NCBI GenBank assembly: GCA_945952025.1
Contig: CAMFGW010000004.1
Span: 1 to 64,000 of the forward strand
Direction: 5' to 3'
DNA length: 64,000 bases
From: an uncultured Paracoccaceae bacterium
GTDB lineage: Bacteria > Pseudomonadota > Alphaproteobacteria > Rhodobacterales > Rhodobacteraceae
Both the position numbers and the translations under genes were made by a program. This document shows, piece after piece, positions 61,601 to 64,000 of the stretch; the first letter of the stretch is position 1; each line of letters begins with the position of its first letter. The notes beneath the pieces were generated by a model. That model made no database searches, was not told the origin of the DNA, and worked only from the letters and a program-made list of their open reading frames with translations.

Positions 61601-64000
61601 CTACGCCTCCCCGCCACCCAGGGCCCGCTTCAGGTCATAAAGCGCCGCGAGCGCCTGCAGGGGCGTCAGCTCGTCGGGATGCAGTGCGCGCAATTGCTCC
61701 TCGAGGGGCGAGGGCCCGCGCGGCGCCGCAGGCCGGGGCGCGGCGGGCGCCAGGCTGAAAAGCGGCAGGTCGTCGATCAAGGCGGCCTTCTTGGCCCCGC
61801 CCTCGCGCTCGCCCCTTTCCAGCGCCTCCAGGACCACGCGCGCCCGCTCGATCACGCTTGCGGGCAGGCCGGCCAGCCGCGCGACCTGCACGCCGTAGCT
61901 GCGGTCGGCCGCCCCCTTGCGGACCTCGTGCAGGAAGATCACGTCGCCCTGCCATTCCTTGACCGTCACCGTCGCATTCTCGACCCCCGGCAAGGTGCCG
62001 GCGAGCGCGGTCATCTCGTGGTAATGCGTCGCGAAAAGCGCCCGGCAGCGGTTCATCCCGTGCAGATGCTCAAGCGTCGCCCAGGCGATCGACAGGCCGT
62101 CATAGGTCGCCGTGCCGCGCCCGATCTCGTCCAGGATGACCAGCGCGCGGTCGTCGGCCTGATTGAGGATCGCGGCCGTTTCCACCATCTCGACCATGAA
62201 GGTCGACCGGCCGCGCGCCAGATCGTCCGCCGCGCCGACCCGGCTGAACAGCTGGCTGACCATCCCCACATGCGCCCGCGCCGCCGGCACATAGGCCCCG
62301 GCCTGCGCCAGAAGGGCGATGAGCGCATTCTGGCGCAGGAAGGTCGACTTCCCCGCCATGTTGGGCCCGGTCAGAAGCCAGATCGCCGCGCCCTTCGGGC
62401 TTTCGGCCAGGGTGCAGTCGTTGGCGACGAAGGGCTCGCCCGACCGTTTCAGCGCACGTTCCACGACCGGGTGACGGCCGCCCTCGACGGTGAAGGCGCG
62501 GCTGTCGTCGACCGTGGGCTCAGTCCAGCCCTCGCCCCGCGCAAGGTCGGCGAAAGCCGCGGCCACGTCGACCCCGGCGAGCGCCGCCGCCGCCGCCCCG
62601 ATGGGCGCGACCTCGGCCAGAACGGCGGCGCGCAGATCCTCGTAGAGCCGCTTTTCGATCTCGAGCGCGCGGGCGCCCGCGTTCAGGATCTTCGTCTCCA
62701 TCTCGCTCAGGGGCAGGGTGGTGAAGCGGACCTGGTTGGCGGTCGTCTGGCGGTGGATGAAGGTCTCGCTCAGGGGCGGCGACAGCATGCGGGTCGCGTG
62801 GGTGTCGGTCGTTTCGATGAAGTATCCCAGCACATTGTTGTGCTTGATCTTCAGGCTCTGAATGCCGGTCAGCGCCACATAGTCGGCCTGCATCGCCGCG
62901 ATGACGCCGCGCCCCTCGTCGCGCAGCGTGCGGGCCTCGTCCAGCCCGGCGTCGTGGCCGGGCGCGATGAAGCCGCCGTCGCGCGCCAGAAGGGGCGGCG
63001 ACATGACCAGCGCGGCGTCGAGCCGGTCGATCAGCGGCCCGAAGCCCAGAAGTGCCCCGGCCGCCGAGGCGAGCCGCTCGGCCGGATGGTCCTGAAGCGC
63101 CTCGGCCAGGTCGCCCGCGCCCCTCAACCCCTCGCGGATCGCCCCCAGATCGCGCGGGCCGCCCCGGTCCAGCGCAAGCCGCGACAGGGCGCGGTCGATG
63201 TCCGGCACCTGCCTCAGCGCCGTGCGCAGGCGGTCGGCCAGCGCGCCGTCGTCAACCAGCGCCCGGACCGCCTGAAGCCGCGCCCTGACCTCGGACAGGT
63301 CGCGCGAGGGGGCCGAAAGCCGCCTGTCCAGCAGCCGCGCGCCGGCCGCCGTCACGGTCCGGTCGATGGCCGCGATCAGCGAACCCTCGCGGCCGCCCGA
63401 CAGGCTTTGGGTGATTTCCAGGTTTCGCCGCGTCGCCGCGTCGATCTGCATCGACCCGCCCGCCGCCTCGCGCACGGGGGGGCGCAGAAGCGGCAGCCGC
63501 CCGCGCTGGGTCAGGTCCAGATATTCGACGAGCCCACCGAGTGCCGCCAGATCGGCGCGCCCGAAGGTCCCGAAGGCCTCGAGCGTGCCGACGCCATACA
63601 GGGCCGCCAGCCGCCGCTCGCCGCCCTGGCTGTCGAAGGCGGTCCGCGCCATCGGCGTCAGCGCCACGCCCGCATCCTCGGCCAGGGGGGCAAAGTCGGC
63701 CTCGCGGGTTTCGCTGACCAGAAGCTCGCGCGGGGCGAGGCGGGCAAGTTCGGGACCGAGCCGCACCGCCGGGCAGGTCATCACGCGCACCTCGCCGGTC
63801 GAGATGTCGGCCCAGGCGAGCGCGGCCTCGTCCCGTACCTCGGCCCAGGCCGCCAGGAAATTGTGCCGTCGGGCCTCCAGAAGCGTGTCCTCAGTCAGCG
63901 TGCCGGGGGTCACGAGCCTGACCACGTCGCGCGCCACGACCAACTTCGCGCCACGCTTCTTGGCCTCGGCCGGGTCTTCCATCTGTTCGGCGATTGCCAC
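61601..64000 (-). CDS. mutS: DNA mismatch repair protein MutS (partial, N terminus outside window)
   Basis: 799 residues in the window; the frame is open to the right edge, where it reads VAIAEQMEDPAEAKKRGAKLV, inside domain I, so roughly the first 80-90 residues including the Phe-x-Glu mismatch wedge are missing. Present are the connector and lever domains, the clamp (NVLGYFIETTDTHATRM ... FIHRQTTANQVRFTT) and the ATPase: TGPNMAGKSTFLRQ Walker A, STFMVEMVETAAIL, LVILDEIGRGTATYDG Walker B, and ALFATHYHEMTAL. A Gly/Ala/Pro tail ends with the beta-clamp/MutL-type C-terminal helices. It recognises mismatches and starts MutL-dependent repair. Confidence 0.97.
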   Translation of the reverse strand: MAIAEQMEDPAEAKKRGAKLVVARDVVRLVTPGTLTEDTLLEARRHNFLAAWAEVRDEAALAWADISTGEVRVMTCPAVRLGPELARLAPRELLVSETREADFAPLAEDAGVALTPMARTAFDSQGGERRLAALYGVGTLEAFGTFGRADLAALGGLVEYLDLTQRGRLPLLRPPVREAAGGSMQIDAATRRNLEITQSLSGGREGSLIAAIDRTVTAAGARLLDRRLSAPSRDLSEVRARLQAVRALVDDGALADRLRTALRQVPDIDRALSRLALDRGGPRDLGAIREGLRGAGDLAEALQDHPAERLASAAGALLGFGPLIDRLDAALVMSPPLLARDGGFIAPGHDAGLDEARTLRDEGRGVIAAMQADYVALTGIQSLKIKHNNVLGYFIETTDTHATRMLSPPLSETFIHRQTTANQVRFTTLPLSEMETKILNAGARALEIEKRLYEDLRAAVLAEVAPIGAAAAALAGVDVAAAFADLARGEGWTEPTVDDSRAFTVEGGRHPVVERALKRSGEPFVANDCTLAESPKGAAIWLLTGPNMAGKSTFLRQNALIALLAQAGAYVPAARAHVGMVSQLFSRVGAADDLARGRSTFMVEMVETAAILNQADDRALVILDEIGRGTATYDGLSIAWATLEHLHGMNRCRALFATHYHEMTALAGTLPGVENATVTVKEWQGDVIFLHEVRKGAADRSYGVQVARLAGLPASVIERARVVLEALERGEREGGAKKAALIDDLPLFSLAPAAPRPAAPRGPSPLEEQLRALHPDELTPLQALAALYDLKRALGGGEA

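Overview
The window is a GC-rich, gene-dense stretch of chromosome from an alphaproteobacterium of the Rhodobacterales (Rhodobacter/Paracoccaceae type). This rests on a full Rhodobacter-capsulatus-type gene transfer agent (GTA) cluster, a 407-residue 5-aminolevulinate synthase preceded by a perfect FNR/FnrL box, a pyruvate dehydrogenase operon in which both E1-beta and E2 carry a lipoyl domain, and the RNase E tail ending in RRRGWWSLGR. No rRNA, insertion sequence, integrase or CRISPR array was seen. Genus and species cannot be told from the sequence alone.

Layout. 1-7.3 kb: the 3' end of rne with a clean terminator, a TusA-type sulfurtransferase, a GNAT acetyltransferase, an EcsC-family protein, a YghU-type glutathione transferase, ptsP (nitrogen PTS enzyme I), lysC and a PACE-type efflux protein. 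7.4-12.9 kb: the fatty-acid block fabD-fabG-acpP, a GNAT gene, then fabF-mltG. 12.9-27.8 kb: the GTA structural cluster in one orientation (TerS-like, TerL, portal, g3.5, protease, capsid, connector, stopper, tail terminator, major tail protein, g10, g10.1, short tape measure, distal tail, hub, NlpC/P60 peptidase, the 1305-residue TIM-barrel megatron, DUF2793 protein), with a good sigma-70-like promoter in front, followed by cysE.

28.8-45 kb is mostly on the minus strand: pdhA-pdhB-pdhC, an FtsB-like protein, class I fructose-bisphosphate aldolase, an SDR, pgk, two cyclophilins (plus strand), tyrS, anmK (plus), rarD, a fatty acid desaturase, a small membrane protein with a pore-like segment, enolase, a DMT permease and a Fur-family regulator. 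Two identical tRNA-Asp genes follow. 45.3-53.9 kb: GNAT, a DUF1344 secreted protein, an M20 peptidase, hemA, a RodZ-like protein, ispG and a Uup-like ABC-F protein. 54-64 kb: a RACo-like ferredoxin/ASKHA protein, LtrA, GFA, RidA, rdgB, rph, hrcA-grpE, and mutS running off the right edge.

The most unusual observation is a family of four dispersed, highly structured repeats of about 200-235 bp (10161, 50551, 53901, 61374). Each begins 19-34 nt after the stop codon of a plus-strand gene, in either orientation. They share several hairpins, and differences between copies tend to be compensatory, so structure appears to be conserved rather than sequence. Other leads are a near-palindromic AACGTT-centred operator at pdhA, a perfect inverted repeat just upstream of the fabF ribosome binding site, a GTA g1 gene with no ordinary start codon, and a possible leaderless hrcA-grpE transcript.
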